A DNA stretch of 64,000 bases from Nocardia sp. CDC159 (GTDB taxonomy: Bacteria; Actinomycetota; Actinomycetes; Mycobacteriales; Mycobacteriaceae). The DNA is taken from contig NZ_JAMRXH010000017.1 in assembly GCF_023740735.1 (NCBI RefSeq), positions 102,009 through 166,008 of the forward strand, read 5' to 3'. A program made the position numbers and the translations under genes. The stretch's first letter is position 1. The number at the start of each line of letters is the position of its first letter. Under the pieces are notes generated by a model. That model did not search any database and had not been told where the DNA came from. It worked only from the letters and a program-made list of their open reading frames with translations. Of the stretch, positions 1 through 8,620 are shown one piece after another.

Positions 1-499
1 AGAACACGATGTGGTAGTTCGGATCGCTGCCCTTGGTCAGCAGGCCGGTGGCCACCAGGCCCAGGCCGCCGCCGAAGCCGAGGGTGCCGCTGACGATCGC
101 CATCGCGTTGTGCAGGCGCGCGTGCGGAATCTCCTCGCGCAGCATGGCCAGCGCGAGCGGGAAGATCGCGGTCGCCACGCCCTGCAGCGCACGGCCGACC
201 AGCAGCACGCCCAGCGAATCGGCCAGCGCCGAGACGGTCGAGCCGATCGCGGCCACCACCAGCACGGCCAGCAGGGTGGGCTTCTTGCCGTAGAGATCGC
301 CGATGCGGCCGAGCAGCGGCGTGCAGACCGCGGCCGAGAGCAGCGTCGCGGTGGTCACCCAACTCACCGACGTGGTGGAAACGTGCAGCTTGGTGGCGAT
401 CAGGCCCAGGATCGGCACGGCCTGGGTCTGCATCACCGTCACGATCATCGCCGCGAATGCCAGGACGCCGGTCAGTAGCGAGCCCTTTCGCTCCGTCAC
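1..499 (-). CDS. MFS transporter, DHA2-like (N-terminal part, cut by window edge)
   Basis: About 166 residues of an integral-membrane drug/metabolite exporter; the rest lies left of the window. The GTG start at 499 follows GGAGG with a 5-nt spacer. Visible are a first membrane helix (LLTGVLAFAAMIVTVMQ), the loop 2-3 motif A as GRIGDLYGKKP, and GRALQG with further hydrophobic helices, all typical of the major facilitator superfamily. The wording of motif A and the first helix suggests the DHA2 (14-helix) class, which is inference. It is divergent from a MarR-type gene with a shared palindromic intergenic region, the usual arrangement of a MarR-repressed efflux pump. The substrate cannot be told. 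Confidence 0.85.
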   Translation of the reverse strand, partial: MTERKGSLLTGVLAFAAMIVTVMQTQAVPILGLIATKLHVSTTSVSWVTTATLLSAAVCTPLLGRIGDLYGKKPTLLAVLVVAAIGSTVSALADSLGVLLVGRALQGVATAIFPLALAMLREEIPHARLHNAMAIVSGTLGFGGGLGLVATGLLTKGSDPNYHIVF

Positions 500-518
500 G
501 GACACCTCCAGATGCTTG

Positions 519-571
519 AGCGCTGATAAGTTTGAAGTATTCAAGTATCTAAGGCTTCAAAGATAAGCGCT
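519..571. promoter_or_regulatory. Candidate MarR operator between MFS and marR-like genes
   Basis: A perfect inverted repeat TTGAA-GTA-TTCAA lies at 532-544 and is flanked by two AGCGCT palindromes (519-524 and 566-571). It sits in an AT-richer stretch between the divergent starts at 499 and 599, where a MarR dimer would be expected to bind and control both genes. The regulatory role is inferred from position and symmetry. Confidence 0.55.
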
Positions 572-598
572 GTCAATCGTGGAGGTAGGATCGCCGCT

Positions 599-1039
599 AT
601 GAGCCCGGCCACAACCCAGAGCGCATTGGCATTGTTGATTGCCCGATTCGTCACGGCGTACATGCACGACTTCCTCACCGCGGCCGAGGGGCACGGGCTC
701 ACGTTGACCCAGGCCAAGCTGCTGTTGGCGCTGAACGAGCCGCCGGGGGAGCAGCCGATGCGCGCGCTGGCGGCGCAGCTGGCCTGTGATCCGTCGAATC
801 TGACCGGTGTGGCCGATCGCATGGAGGCGCGCGGGCTGGTGCGGCGCACGGTGAATCCGTCGGATCGGCGGGTGAAGTATCTGGCGGCGACCGAGGAGGG
901 CCGCGCGCTGGCCGACGGCATCCGCGCGGCGCAGGTGCGGACCTACAAGGCGCTCGCCGAGCTCACCGGCGAGGAGGAACTCCTGCTCGAGGGCATGCTC
1001 GAGCGCCTGGTACCCAAGCTCGAGGCCCGGGAGGACTGA
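599..1039 (+). CDS. MarR-family transcriptional regulator
   Basis: A 146-residue winged-helix regulator of the usual MarR length. The core reads MRALAAQLACDPSNLTGVAD (recognition helix) followed by LVRRTVNPSDRRVKYLAATE, the beta-wing with the conserved D-R-R. ATG at 599 is preceded by GGAGG 12 nt upstream. It is divergent from the MFS exporter with a palindrome between them, so the likely job is ligand-responsive repression of that exporter and of itself. The inducing ligand is unknown. Confidence 0.9.
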   Translation: MSPATTQSALALLIARFVTAYMHDFLTAAEGHGLTLTQAKLLLALNEPPGEQPMRALAAQLACDPSNLTGVADRMEARGLVRRTVNPSDRRVKYLAATEEGRALADGIRAAQVRTYKALAELTGEEELLLEGMLERLVPKLEARED

Positions 1040-1052
1040 GTCTTCGGCCCCT

Positions 1053-1550
1053 TTATTCGGTGAAACGCTCCAGGGCCAGGGCGCTTTCGCGCCATCGCGC
1101 GGGGAAGCCGGGCCCCAGCCGCGCCGACATATCCGCGTGGCGCAGCGGCTCGCGGCAGTGGGCGCACACCACTTCGGCGTGGGTGTCGTGGTCGCAGGCG
1201 GTGTGGTGCAGCACGACCGGCGCGCCGGATTCGGAGGCCAGCCAGCGGTCGCCCCAGCGCATGATCGCGGCCAGCACCGGGAAGAAGTCGACCCCCTTCT
1301 CGGTGAGCCGGTATTCGTAACGGGCCGGGCGGTCCTGATAGCGCACCTTCGCCAGCATGTCCTCCTCGACGAGGCGATTCAGCCGTTGGCTCAGCACATT
1401 GCGGCTCAGTCCGAGCCCCCGCTCGAAATCGTCGAAACGCGTGGTGCCGTAGTACGCCTCGCGCAGGATCAACGGCGTCCACCAGTCGCCGACGAGGTCG
1501 ACGGTGCGGGCGACCGAGCAGGGCCAGTTCGCGAACGTGGTGCGTTTCAT
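1053..1550 (-). CDS. HxlR-family transcriptional regulator
   Basis: A 165-residue winged-helix protein. The N-terminus PCSVARTVDLVGDWWTPLIL and the segment RFDDFERGLGLSRNVLSQRL are hallmark HxlR sequence. The C-terminal extension carries H/C residues (C-DHDTH ... CAHC) that could bind a metal or sense thiol stress; that is inference. The ATG at 1550 overlaps the stop of the upstream molybdoenzyme gene (ATGA), so the two are translationally coupled and this regulator probably serves that gene. A longer reading from further upstream runs antisense-like through the oxidoreductase and was not used. Confidence 0.88.
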   Translation of the reverse strand: MKRTTFANWPCSVARTVDLVGDWWTPLILREAYYGTTRFDDFERGLGLSRNVLSQRLNRLVEEDMLAKVRYQDRPARYEYRLTEKGVDFFPVLAAIMRWGDRWLASESGAPVVLHHTACDHDTHAEVVCAHCREPLRHADMSARLGPGFPARWRESALALERFTE

Positions 1551-3796
1551 GCGTTCACGGTATCGATCCGGGCCGGGACGTACTTGTGCCACGGCGTGCC
1601 GACCCATTCGTCGCGGGAGTCGAAGGCGGTGAGCTCGTTGGGGGCGACGCCGGTGGTGACGGTGGCGCCGTCGGGGGCGGTGACGGTCAGGCCGAGTCCG
1701 TTCGGCAGGGACAGGTGACCCGAGCGCATGCGGTCGGTGGGCTCGACGGTGACCTCGGTGCTGCCGCGGCGGGTGGTCAGGCGGACGCGGTCGCCCGCGG
1801 CGAGGCCGAGGCGCCGGGCGTCGGTCGTGCTGATGCGCAGCGCGCCGCCGCTGTCGCGCTTGCGCCACTGCGGATCTCGCATGATGGTGTTGGCGGTGAA
1901 GGCGCGGCGCTCACCCGCGGCGAGGACGTACGGCCATTCGGCGGGGTCGTCGTCGGCATCGGGGAGGGTGGCGATCACCTGGAGCAGTTCGGGGATGTGC
2001 AGCTGAACCTTGCTGTCGCGCAGGCGCTTCCAGGTCTCGTCGTAGTCGTCCTCGGTGATCACCACGCCGTGTTCGCCGGTCAGGATCGCCTCGAACAGAG
2101 CCTCTGCCGCGGCGAGACCCGTTCCGTATCCGGCCCTTTCGACGCTGTGCGGGAAGCGGCGCACGCAGTTGTGGGCGGCCGCCCAGAGCATGGCCGCCGC
2201 GTCCGCGCCGTCGGGCAGGGTCGGGCCGAGCGTGCGGTAGAGCAGCACCGGGGCGAGTTTGGCCTTGTTCCGATCGGCCAGCACACCGAGGAAGGCCGTG
2301 GCGAAGGTCTCGCGGCCCCGGGACAGTGCCGCGCGCAGCGGGGCGTAATCGTCCTCGGTGAGTGCGCCGGTTGCCTCCACCAGCCGGGCGTGAATCTCCG
2401 GTTCGGCCAGCACGCCCGGGGGCGGGGGCAGCACCGGGTGGCGCAGGTGGAAGATGTTGCGCGGGAAGTCGAAATTGAAGAATGTCGCCTCGTACTTCTC
2501 GAACTGAGTCGCTGCGGGCAGGACGTAGTCGGCCAGCCGGGCGGTCTCGGTCATGGCCACATCGACCACGACCACGAGTTCGAGCGCCGCCAACGCCTCG
2601 CGCATGCGGGCCGAATCGGCAAGGGAGTGCGCCGGATTGGCGCTCTCGACGAACATCGCGCGGTAGCGGGCGGGGTGGTCGGTGAGGATCTCCTCGGTGA
2701 TCACATTGCACGGCACCAGCCCGCTGACGATCGGCGCGCCGACGACCGGGCTGCGCGGCCCCGCACCCGCCGGGTGGCCGCGATCGAAGCCCAGATTGGA
2801 CAGGCCGGTGAAGGCGTACTGGGTGCCCGGCTTGCCGATATTGCCGGTGAGCAGCCACACCAGCTTCTCGGCATAGCTGACGACCGTGGAGTAACGGTTC
2901 ATCTGCACGCCCAGATCCTCGAGCGCGGCCACCGAGGCGGCGCGGCCGAGGCGGTGGGTGGCGGCGGTGACCAGGTCGAGCCGCACATCGGCGATGGCGC
3001 AGTACCTTTCGATCGGGACCGCGCGCAGCACGGCCAGCACCTCGTCGACGCCCAGGGCGTGCTCGGCGAGCCAGTCGTGGTCGATCAGGTTGTCGCGCAC
3101 CAGGATCGCGGCCATCGCGGTGAGCAGGTAGATATCGGTGCCCGGGCGCAGTTGCAGATGGAAGTCGGCCAGTTCGGCGGTCTCGGTGCGGACCGGGTCC
3201 AGGACGATCATCGAGCGGTTCGGGTCGCGAGCGATCTCCTTGAGCACCGTGCGGGCGCGCGGAAAGCCGTGCGACTGATAGGGATTCTTGCCCACGAACA
3301 GGGCGACCTCGGCGTGCTCGACATCGGCGCGCACGGGGTGCCCGGCCATGCGCGCGCCCACCCAGAAGTCGCCGGTCTTCTCCTGGGCCAGGGCGCTGGA
3401 GCGGTAGCGGATGCCGAAGGCCGCCATCGTCGCGGTGGCGTACGCACCGCCGAGGTGATTGCCCTGACCGCCGCCGCCGTAGTAGAAGATCGACTCGCCG
3501 CCGTGGCGCAGGCCGATCTCCCGCAGCCGCGCGGCGACCTCGGAAATCGCGGTGTCCCAGTCGATTTCCTCGAAGGTGCCGTCGGGGCGGCGGCGCAGCG
3601 GCGAGGTGAGGCGGTCGGTGCGGCCGTTCTGGTAATGGTCCAGTCGCAGCGCCTTGTTGCAGGTGTAGCCCGCCGATGTGGGATGCAGCTTGTCGCCGCG
3701 GATCTTCTCGAAGGACCGGCCGTCGGGGCCCAGCAGGATCTGAATCCCGCAGTTGCATTCGCACAGGATGCATGCCGTGGGCTGCCACTCCGTCAT
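1547..3796 (-). CDS. Molybdopterin-dependent oxidoreductase (formate dehydrogenase/nitrate reductase-like)
   Basis: A 749-residue cytoplasmic enzyme of the Mo/W-bis-MGD (DMSO reductase) superfamily. Cys9, Cys12, Cys16 and Cys46 form the N-terminal 4Fe-4S site. Pterin-binding segments follow (FYYGGGGQGNHLGG near 105) and the C-terminal molydopterin-binding domain is seen from about 640 (ISTTDARRLGLAAGDRVRLT). No twin-arginine signal is visible. At the place where formate dehydrogenases carry Cys or Sec this protein reads SALAQEKTGDFWV, so the metal ligand is atypical and the substrate uncertain. It forms an operon with the overlapping HxlR gene. Confidence 0.88.
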   Translation of the reverse strand: MTEWQPTACILCECNCGIQILLGPDGRSFEKIRGDKLHPTSAGYTCNKALRLDHYQNGRTDRLTSPLRRRPDGTFEEIDWDTAISEVAARLREIGLRHGGESIFYYGGGGQGNHLGGAYATATMAAFGIRYRSSALAQEKTGDFWVGARMAGHPVRADVEHAEVALFVGKNPYQSHGFPRARTVLKEIARDPNRSMIVLDPVRTETAELADFHLQLRPGTDIYLLTAMAAILVRDNLIDHDWLAEHALGVDEVLAVLRAVPIERYCAIADVRLDLVTAATHRLGRAASVAALEDLGVQMNRYSTVVSYAEKLVWLLTGNIGKPGTQYAFTGLSNLGFDRGHPAGAGPRSPVVGAPIVSGLVPCNVITEEILTDHPARYRAMFVESANPAHSLADSARMREALAALELVVVVDVAMTETARLADYVLPAATQFEKYEATFFNFDFPRNIFHLRHPVLPPPPGVLAEPEIHARLVEATGALTEDDYAPLRAALSRGRETFATAFLGVLADRNKAKLAPVLLYRTLGPTLPDGADAAAMLWAAAHNCVRRFPHSVERAGYGTGLAAAEALFEAILTGEHGVVITEDDYDETWKRLRDSKVQLHIPELLQVIATLPDADDDPAEWPYVLAAGERRAFTANTIMRDPQWRKRDSGGALRISTTDARRLGLAAGDRVRLTTRRGSTEVTVEPTDRMRSGHLSLPNGLGLTVTAPDGATVTTGVAPNELTAFDSRDEWVGTPWHKYVPARIDTVNA

Positions 3797-3802
3797 GGCA
3801 GG

Positions 3803-3808
3803 AGCGTA
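3803..3808 (-). promoter_or_regulatory. Candidate -10 box, leaderless start of molybdoenzyme gene
   Basis: On the minus strand TACGCT (TANNNT) ends 6 nt before the ATG at 3796. No Shine-Dalgarno sequence precedes that ATG (the bases are cctgcc), so the transcript may begin at or next to the start codon. Confidence 0.4.
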
Positions 3809-3907
3809 CGCCGGGTGAGTTCACTTACGCTACCCACTCGGCCGATGAGTTTCGCGGGGCCGGGGCGTCGGAGTGGGTGAGCTTTCATCGCTACCCGAGG
3901 AGTTGTC

Positions 3908-4702
3908 ATGACCTACACCTTCAAGCCCGGAGATCCCTGCTGGGTCGAGCTGTACACCGGCGATACCGACCGAGCGGTCGCCTTCTATGGGGAACTGTTC
4001 GGCTGGACCGCCGACCGGGCCGAGGAGTTCGGCGGGTACATCACCTTCCGCAAGGACGGCAATGCCGTGGCGGGCGGAATGCGCAACGACGGGGCGGACG
4101 GGTCGCCGGATCAGTGGACGGTGTATCTGGCCGCGCCCGACGCCCAGGCGGTTGCCGATGCCGCGGCCGAGCACGGTGGCCGGGTGGTGTTGCCGCCGAT
4201 GCCGGTGGGAGAGCTTGGCAGTATGGCGGTGCTGGCCGATCCGAGCGGGGCGGGCGTGGGGGTGTGGCAGCCCGGCGTGCACACCGGCTTCGGGGCGTTC
4301 GGGATGGTGAGTGGTGGGCAGTGGCGCGATCACGTCGGATATCCGTCGTGGTTCGAGTTGCACACTCCCGAGTACGAGCGGGCGCTGAGCTTCTATCGGG
4401 AGGCGTTCGGGTGGCAGGATCCGTTCGTCATCTCCGATGCGCCCGAATTCCGATACACCACAATTCATTCCGAGAGCCCCATGCTGGGTGGAGTGATGGA
4501 TGCCGGGGGCTTCCTGCCCGCGGGGTCGCCGGGCGGGTGGCAGATCTACTTCGGGGTTGAGGATGTGGACGCGGCGGTGAAGACGGTGGTGGCGCTGGGC
4601 GGGTCGGTCGACGAGGAGCCGGTGGATACGCCGTACGGGCGCATGGCCGCCGTGGTCGATCCCGGTGGGGTGCGATTCCGGTTGGGCGGCAACAGCATCT
4701 GA
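3908..4702 (+). CDS. VOC-family protein with two glyoxalase-like domains
   Basis: 264 residues made of two vicinal-oxygen-chelate domains, each opening with a metal-site type strand: PCWVELYTGDTDRAVAFYGE near 9 and PSWFELHTPEYERALSFYRE near 145. Each ends with a VDPGG or DPSG turn (VVDPGGVRFRLGG at the end). Such tandem proteins act as small-molecule lyases, isomerases or binding proteins; the substrate cannot be read from sequence. The ATG at 3908 has GAGGAG about 5 nt upstream. It is divergent from the molybdoenzyme gene and convergent with glpD. Confidence 0.88.
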   Translation: MTYTFKPGDPCWVELYTGDTDRAVAFYGELFGWTADRAEEFGGYITFRKDGNAVAGGMRNDGADGSPDQWTVYLAAPDAQAVADAAAEHGGRVVLPPMPVGELGSMAVLADPSGAGVGVWQPGVHTGFGAFGMVSGGQWRDHVGYPSWFELHTPEYERALSFYREAFGWQDPFVISDAPEFRYTTIHSESPMLGGVMDAGGFLPAGSPGGWQIYFGVEDVDAAVKTVVALGGSVDEEPVDTPYGRMAAVVDPGGVRFRLGGNSI

Positions 4703-4752
4703 GGACGATGACCCTGCGGTTCGCTGGGCGCGGACCGGAGGGCCGCGGTGGA

Positions 4753-6321
4753 TCAGTGCTCGGGCTGGCGTAGTTCGGCGACCGCGGACCGGGCGGCGGG
4801 CAGGGCGGCGGCGCGGTCGTCGGCGACCAGGCCGATGCGGCTGCGGCGGTCCAGCAGGTCGGATTCGTCGAGTGCGCCCTCGTGTGAGATGGCGTAGGCG
4901 AATTCGGCGCGCAAAACGTCCAGCTCGGGGGCGACCGGCTCGGCGAGGGACGGATCGCGCTGGGCGAGTGCGGTGATCACCGCCGCCTCGCTGCCGTAGC
5001 GTTCGACCAGCAGGGGAGGGGCCTGGATGCGGTCGCGGGCCGCACCGGATACCGCGCCCACCAAGGGGATTCGCTTGGTGGTACTGGGTCCGGCGGGCAG
5101 GTGGGCATGCGTCACTGCGGCGTCGACGGCGTCCTCGGCCATCTGGCGGTAGGTGGTGAGCTTGCCGCCCACGATGGTGACGGGGCCGCCGGGGGCGTGC
5201 AGGACGGCGTGTTCGCGGGAGATGTCGGCGGTGCTATCGTCGGCGGTGCGCAGCAGTGGGCGCAGACCGGCGAATTTACCGCGGATATCGCTGCGCCGCA
5301 GGGGTTCTCGCAGGACGGTATTGACCGTGTCGAGCAGGAAGTCGATCTCGGCGGCGGTGGGCTCGGGCTCGTCGGGCACCGGGCCGGGGGCGTCCTCATC
5401 GGTCAGGCCGAGGTAGACCCGCCCGTGTGCGGCCGGGAAGGCGAAGACGAAGCGGCTGGTGCTGCCCGGAATCGGGACGGTCAGCGAGGCGGACAGTCCG
5501 CCGAACGCGGCCGCGTCGAAGACCAGGTGGGTGCCGCGGCTGGGGCGCAGCTCGATACTGGGGTCGACCCGATCGGCCCACACGCCCGCGGCATTGATCA
5601 CCGAACGCGCACGCACGGTGAGGGTTTCGCCGGACAGTGTGTCGCGCAGCACCGCTGACTCGCCGGAGACCCGGGTCGCCTCCACCCGCGTCAGCACGCT
5701 CGCCCCGTACGCCGCCGCGGTGCGGGCGATCGCCACCACCAGGCGCGCATCGTCGACCAACTGTCCATCCCAGGCCAGCAGCCCACCGCGTAATCCGTCG
5801 CGCCGCAACGTCGGAGCCAGTCGCAACACCTCGGCCGCCGCCACCCGTCGCGAGCGCGGCAGCACCGCCGCCGACGTTCCCGCGCCGCGCCGCAACACAT
5901 CCCCGGCCGCGAACCCGGCCCGCACCAGCACCCGCTGCGCCGCCCCCACATTCGGCAGCAACGGCACCAGCTGCGGAATCGCCCGAGTCAAATGCGGCGC
6001 GGTCCTGGTCAACAACACATTCCGCTCGACCGCGCTCTCGTGCGCGATCCCCACCCCACCGGAGGCCAGATACCGCAGCCCCCCGTGCACCAGCTTCGAA
6101 CTCCACCGACTGGTCCCGAAGGCGAGGTCGTGCTTCTCCACCAACACCGTCCGCAATCCGCGAGCAGCAGCATCCAAGGCCACCCCCGCACCGGTGATCC
6201 CACCGCCGATCACCAGGACGTCGATGATCCCCCCATCCCCCAACGCCCGCAGCTCCCGCTCCCGCCGTGCCGCGTTCAACGCCGAATCGATCATTTTCGA
6301 GTTCCCATCGCAAGTGGTCAT
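4753..6321 (-). CDS. glpD: Glycerol-3-phosphate dehydrogenase, FAD-dependent
   Basis: 522 residues. It oxidises sn-glycerol 3-phosphate to dihydroxyacetone phosphate at the membrane, feeding electrons to quinone. An N-terminal dinucleotide fold (DVLVIGGGITGAGVALDAA) is followed by the GlpD signature SSKLVHGGLRYLASGG, then IVGGKLTTYRQMAEDAV and a C-terminal helical domain. The ATG at 6321 overlaps the stop of the tetR gene (ATGA), showing coupled translation. Order glpD-tetR with divergent flavoprotein and lipid kinase matches M. tuberculosis Rv2249c-Rv2252, where the dehydrogenase is GlpD1. A longer in-frame reading that runs back through tetR is spurious. Confidence 0.93.
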   Translation of the reverse strand: MTTCDGNSKMIDSALNAARRERELRALGDGGIIDVLVIGGGITGAGVALDAAARGLRTVLVEKHDLAFGTSRWSSKLVHGGLRYLASGGVGIAHESAVERNVLLTRTAPHLTRAIPQLVPLLPNVGAAQRVLVRAGFAAGDVLRRGAGTSAAVLPRSRRVAAAEVLRLAPTLRRDGLRGGLLAWDGQLVDDARLVVAIARTAAAYGASVLTRVEATRVSGESAVLRDTLSGETLTVRARSVINAAGVWADRVDPSIELRPSRGTHLVFDAAAFGGLSASLTVPIPGSTSRFVFAFPAAHGRVYLGLTDEDAPGPVPDEPEPTAAEIDFLLDTVNTVLREPLRRSDIRGKFAGLRPLLRTADDSTADISREHAVLHAPGGPVTIVGGKLTTYRQMAEDAVDAAVTHAHLPAGPSTTKRIPLVGAVSGAARDRIQAPPLLVERYGSEAAVITALAQRDPSLAEPVAPELDVLRAEFAYAISHEGALDESDLLDRRSRIGLVADDRAAALPAARSAVAELRQPEH

Positions 6322-6935
6322 GAGAGGTGGGGTTTCGGGGTGGGGAGCAGGTAGCCGTTGAGGGCTTGGGTCAGTTCGGTGTCGAGGTGGGGGGCGGGGA
6401 GGAGGGGGGCGACCGTTCCGGCGGATTGGACTGCGGATTGGGCTATGAGCAGGAGCATGGTGGCCAGGTGGTCGGGGTTGCCGGGGCGGATGGAGCCGTC
6501 GTGCTGGCCCTCGCGGATGAGGGTGGTGAACAGGCGGATCAGTTCGCGCTGGTTGCGGCCCAGGCGGCCGAAGACGTAGGTCAGCATGAGGTCGGTGTCG
6601 GTGCGGAAGATCTTGGTGAACAGGGGGTTCGAGCGCAGGGTGGCGGCACCGGCGACGATGCCGTCCACCAGGCGTTGCCGTGCGGGGCCGTGCGGGGGGA
6701 CGGTGCGGGCGACGATGGTGCGCATCTCCCGGACGAGCAGGTCGGCGATCAGCGCGCCGGTATCGGGCCAACGGCGGTACACGGTGGGGCGGCTCACCCC
6801 GGCGCGGCGGGCGACCTCGGTGAGCGTGGTGCGGCGCACCCCGAACTCCTCGACGCAGGCGCGCGCGGCATCCAGGATCGCCAGATCCGTCGCGGACATC
6901 TCGTCGTCGGCGTCGGGTGCCTCGATCGCGGACAT
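6318..6935 (-). CDS. TetR-family regulator (Rv2250c-like position)
   Basis: 205 residues from the ATG at 6935, chosen because GAGGAGG lies 8 nt upstream; an ATG at 6965 would add ten residues but starts inside the operator palindrome and lacks a ribosome site. The N-terminal TetR helix-turn-helix reads TTLTEVARRAGVSRPTVYRR. The C-terminal ligand domain is not recognisable by substrate. It overlaps glpD and is divergent from the AGPS-like gene; the palindrome at 6951-6983 covers its own -10 box (TAGAAT on the minus strand, 6965-6970), so autoregulation and control of the glycerol-lipid genes is likely. Confidence 0.88.
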   Translation of the reverse strand: MSAIEAPDADDEMSATDLAILDAARACVEEFGVRRTTLTEVARRAGVSRPTVYRRWPDTGALIADLLVREMRTIVARTVPPHGPARQRLVDGIVAGAATLRSNPLFTKIFRTDTDLMLTYVFGRLGRNQRELIRLFTTLIREGQHDGSIRPGNPDHLATMLLLIAQSAVQSAGTVAPLLPAPHLDTELTQALNGYLLPTPKPHLS

Positions 6936-6950
6936 CACCGATCCCTCCTC

Positions 6951-6983
6951 GTTACTGCTTGACATTCTATGTCACACTGTAAC
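6951..6983. promoter_or_regulatory. Nested palindromic operator, tetR / AGPS-like intergenic region
   Basis: Two concentric inverted repeats share one centre: TGACAT-TCT-ATGTCA (6960-6974) inside GTTAC...GTAAC (6951-6955 and 6979-6983), with equal 4-nt spacing on both sides. On the plus strand a perfect TTGACA lies at 6959-6964, and on the minus strand TAGAAT lies at 6965-6970. The site would let a TetR dimer block both divergent promoters. Confidence 0.65.
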
Positions 6984-6985
6984 GC

Positions 6986-8620
6986 ATGGTCGACACACGA
7001 GAGGCGACGTCCGCCGCCGCGACACCGGGCGAGCGCCCGAATATGGTGTGGGACGCCTGGGGCGTCCCGTCCGGACACGCGCCGCTCCCGGAAAAGATCC
7101 GCACGTTGCTGGCGCAGGTGTTCGGGGTGTCCGGTGAACCGGTGGCCCGCCGTGCCGCGGACGATGTGCCGCTGCGCCCCCGCGCGCTGACCGGGGAGCA
7201 ACTCGCGGCGCTGTCGGCCGTGGTCGGCGCCGAATTCGTGTCGAGCGAGCACCGGGACCGGCTGCTGCGCGCGGGCGGCAAGAGCACTCCCGATCTGCTG
7301 CGCCGCCGTGCCGAGGGGCCGCAGGACGCACCCGATGCCGTCGTCTTCCCCGCCGATCACGAGCAGGTGCTCGCGGTGCTCGCCGCCTGCGCCGAGCGAG
7401 GCATCGCGGTCGTGCCGTTCGGCGGCGGCACCAGCGTGGTCGGCGGCGTGGATCCGGCCCGCGGTCGGTTCGGCGCGGTCATCGCCCTGGACCTGCGACG
7501 GTTGGACGCCCTCGTGGACGTCGATCCGATCAGCCTCACCGCCACCCTCGGCGCGGGCGTGACCGGCCCGCAGGCGGAGAAATTGCTGGGCGCGCACGGA
7601 CTTTCGCTGGGCCACTTCCCGCAGAGCTTCGAATTCGCCAGTATCGGTGGCTTCGCAGCGACCCGCTCGTCCGGTCAGGCCTCGGTCGGATACGGGCGAT
7701 TCGACGACATGATCCAGCGTTTGCGCATCGCCACCCCGAGCGGCACGGTCGAACTCGGCCGCGCCCCGGCCTCGGCCGCCGGACCGGATCTGCGTGAACT
7801 GTTCGCCGGATCGGAGGGCACGCTCGGCGTCATCACCGAGGTGACGCTGCGGGTGCATCCGACACCGGAAACCGTTGCCTACCAAGCCTGGTCGTTTCCG
7901 GACTTCGCCACCGGCGCGGCCGCGCTGCGCACCGTCGTACAGACCGGCGCCGCGCCCACCGTGCTGCGCCTGTCCGACGAGGCCGAGACCGGACTCAATC
8001 TGGCGCGTGCGGGCGATGTCGGCGGCAATGCCGTCGGCGGCTGCCTGGCGATCACCACCTTCGAGGGTTCGGCGGCCCATGCGCGGGCGCGCAGTGCGGA
8101 GGCGAACGCGCTGCTGGCGGCGGCGGGCGGCACCGCACTGGGCGAGCAGCCAGCCCGGGACTGGGAGCACGGCCGGTTCTCCGCGCCGTATCTACGCGAC
8201 GCTCTGCTCGATGTCGGAATCCTCTGCGAGACACTGGAAACCGCGACCAGTTGGTCGAATCTGGCGGAACTGAAGACGAAGGTCACCGCGGCGCTGACCG
8301 ATTCGCTCACCGCGCAGGGCACCCCGGCCCTGGTGATGTGCCATATCTCGCACACCTATCCGACCGGCGCATCGCTGTACTTCACCGTCGTCGCCAAGCA
8401 GGCCGACGATCCGCTGGCCCAGTGGCTGATCGCCAAACGCGCCGCGAGCGACGCGATCAGCGCGACCGGCGGCACCATCACCCACCACCACGCGATCGGT
8501 GCCGATCACCGCCCGTGGCTCGGCGCGGAGATCGGCGAGGTCGGGGTCCGGGTGCTGCGCGCGGTCAAACAGGCCGTCGATCCGGCGGGAATTCTCAACC
8601 CGGGGAAGCTGATTCCGTGA
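6986..8620 (+). CDS. FAD-binding oxidase, alkyldihydroxyacetonephosphate synthase-like
   Basis: 544 residues of the VAO/PCMH flavoprotein family. The FAD-binding loop reads IAVVPFGGGTSVVGGVDP (about 140-157), followed by SIGGFAATRSSGQASVGYG (about 215), the AGPS-type flavin cradle, and GSEGTLGVITEVTLRVHP. The C-terminal half ends in AVDPAGILNPGKLIP, a standard ending of this family. The AGPS family swaps the acyl chain of acyl-DHAP for a fatty alcohol; the bacterial members of this clade are not proven ether-lipid synthases, so substrate is inferred. Position matches Rv2251. Its stop overlaps the GTG of the lipid kinase. Confidence 0.85.
   Translation: MVDTREATSAAATPGERPNMVWDAWGVPSGHAPLPEKIRTLLAQVFGVSGEPVARRAADDVPLRPRALTGEQLAALSAVVGAEFVSSEHRDRLLRAGGKSTPDLLRRRAEGPQDAPDAVVFPADHEQVLAVLAACAERGIAVVPFGGGTSVVGGVDPARGRFGAVIALDLRRLDALVDVDPISLTATLGAGVTGPQAEKLLGAHGLSLGHFPQSFEFASIGGFAATRSSGQASVGYGRFDDMIQRLRIATPSGTVELGRAPASAAGPDLRELFAGSEGTLGVITEVTLRVHPTPETVAYQAWSFPDFATGAAALRTVVQTGAAPTVLRLSDEAETGLNLARAGDVGGNAVGGCLAITTFEGSAAHARARSAEANALLAAAGGTALGEQPARDWEHGRFSAPYLRDALLDVGILCETLETATSWSNLAELKTKVTAALTDSLTAQGTPALVMCHISHTYPTGASLYFTVVAKQADDPLAQWLIAKRAASDAISATGGTITHHHAIGADHRPWLGAEIGEVGVRVLRAVKQAVDPAGILNPGKLIP

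Noticed and set aside
1547..3796. Selenocysteine-type formate dehydrogenase
   Set aside because: There is no in-frame TGA and no Cys at the expected ligand position.
1586..3880. Plus-strand open frame of 764 codons
   Set aside because: Antisense to the molybdoenzyme; Gly/Arg/His-rich with no motif.
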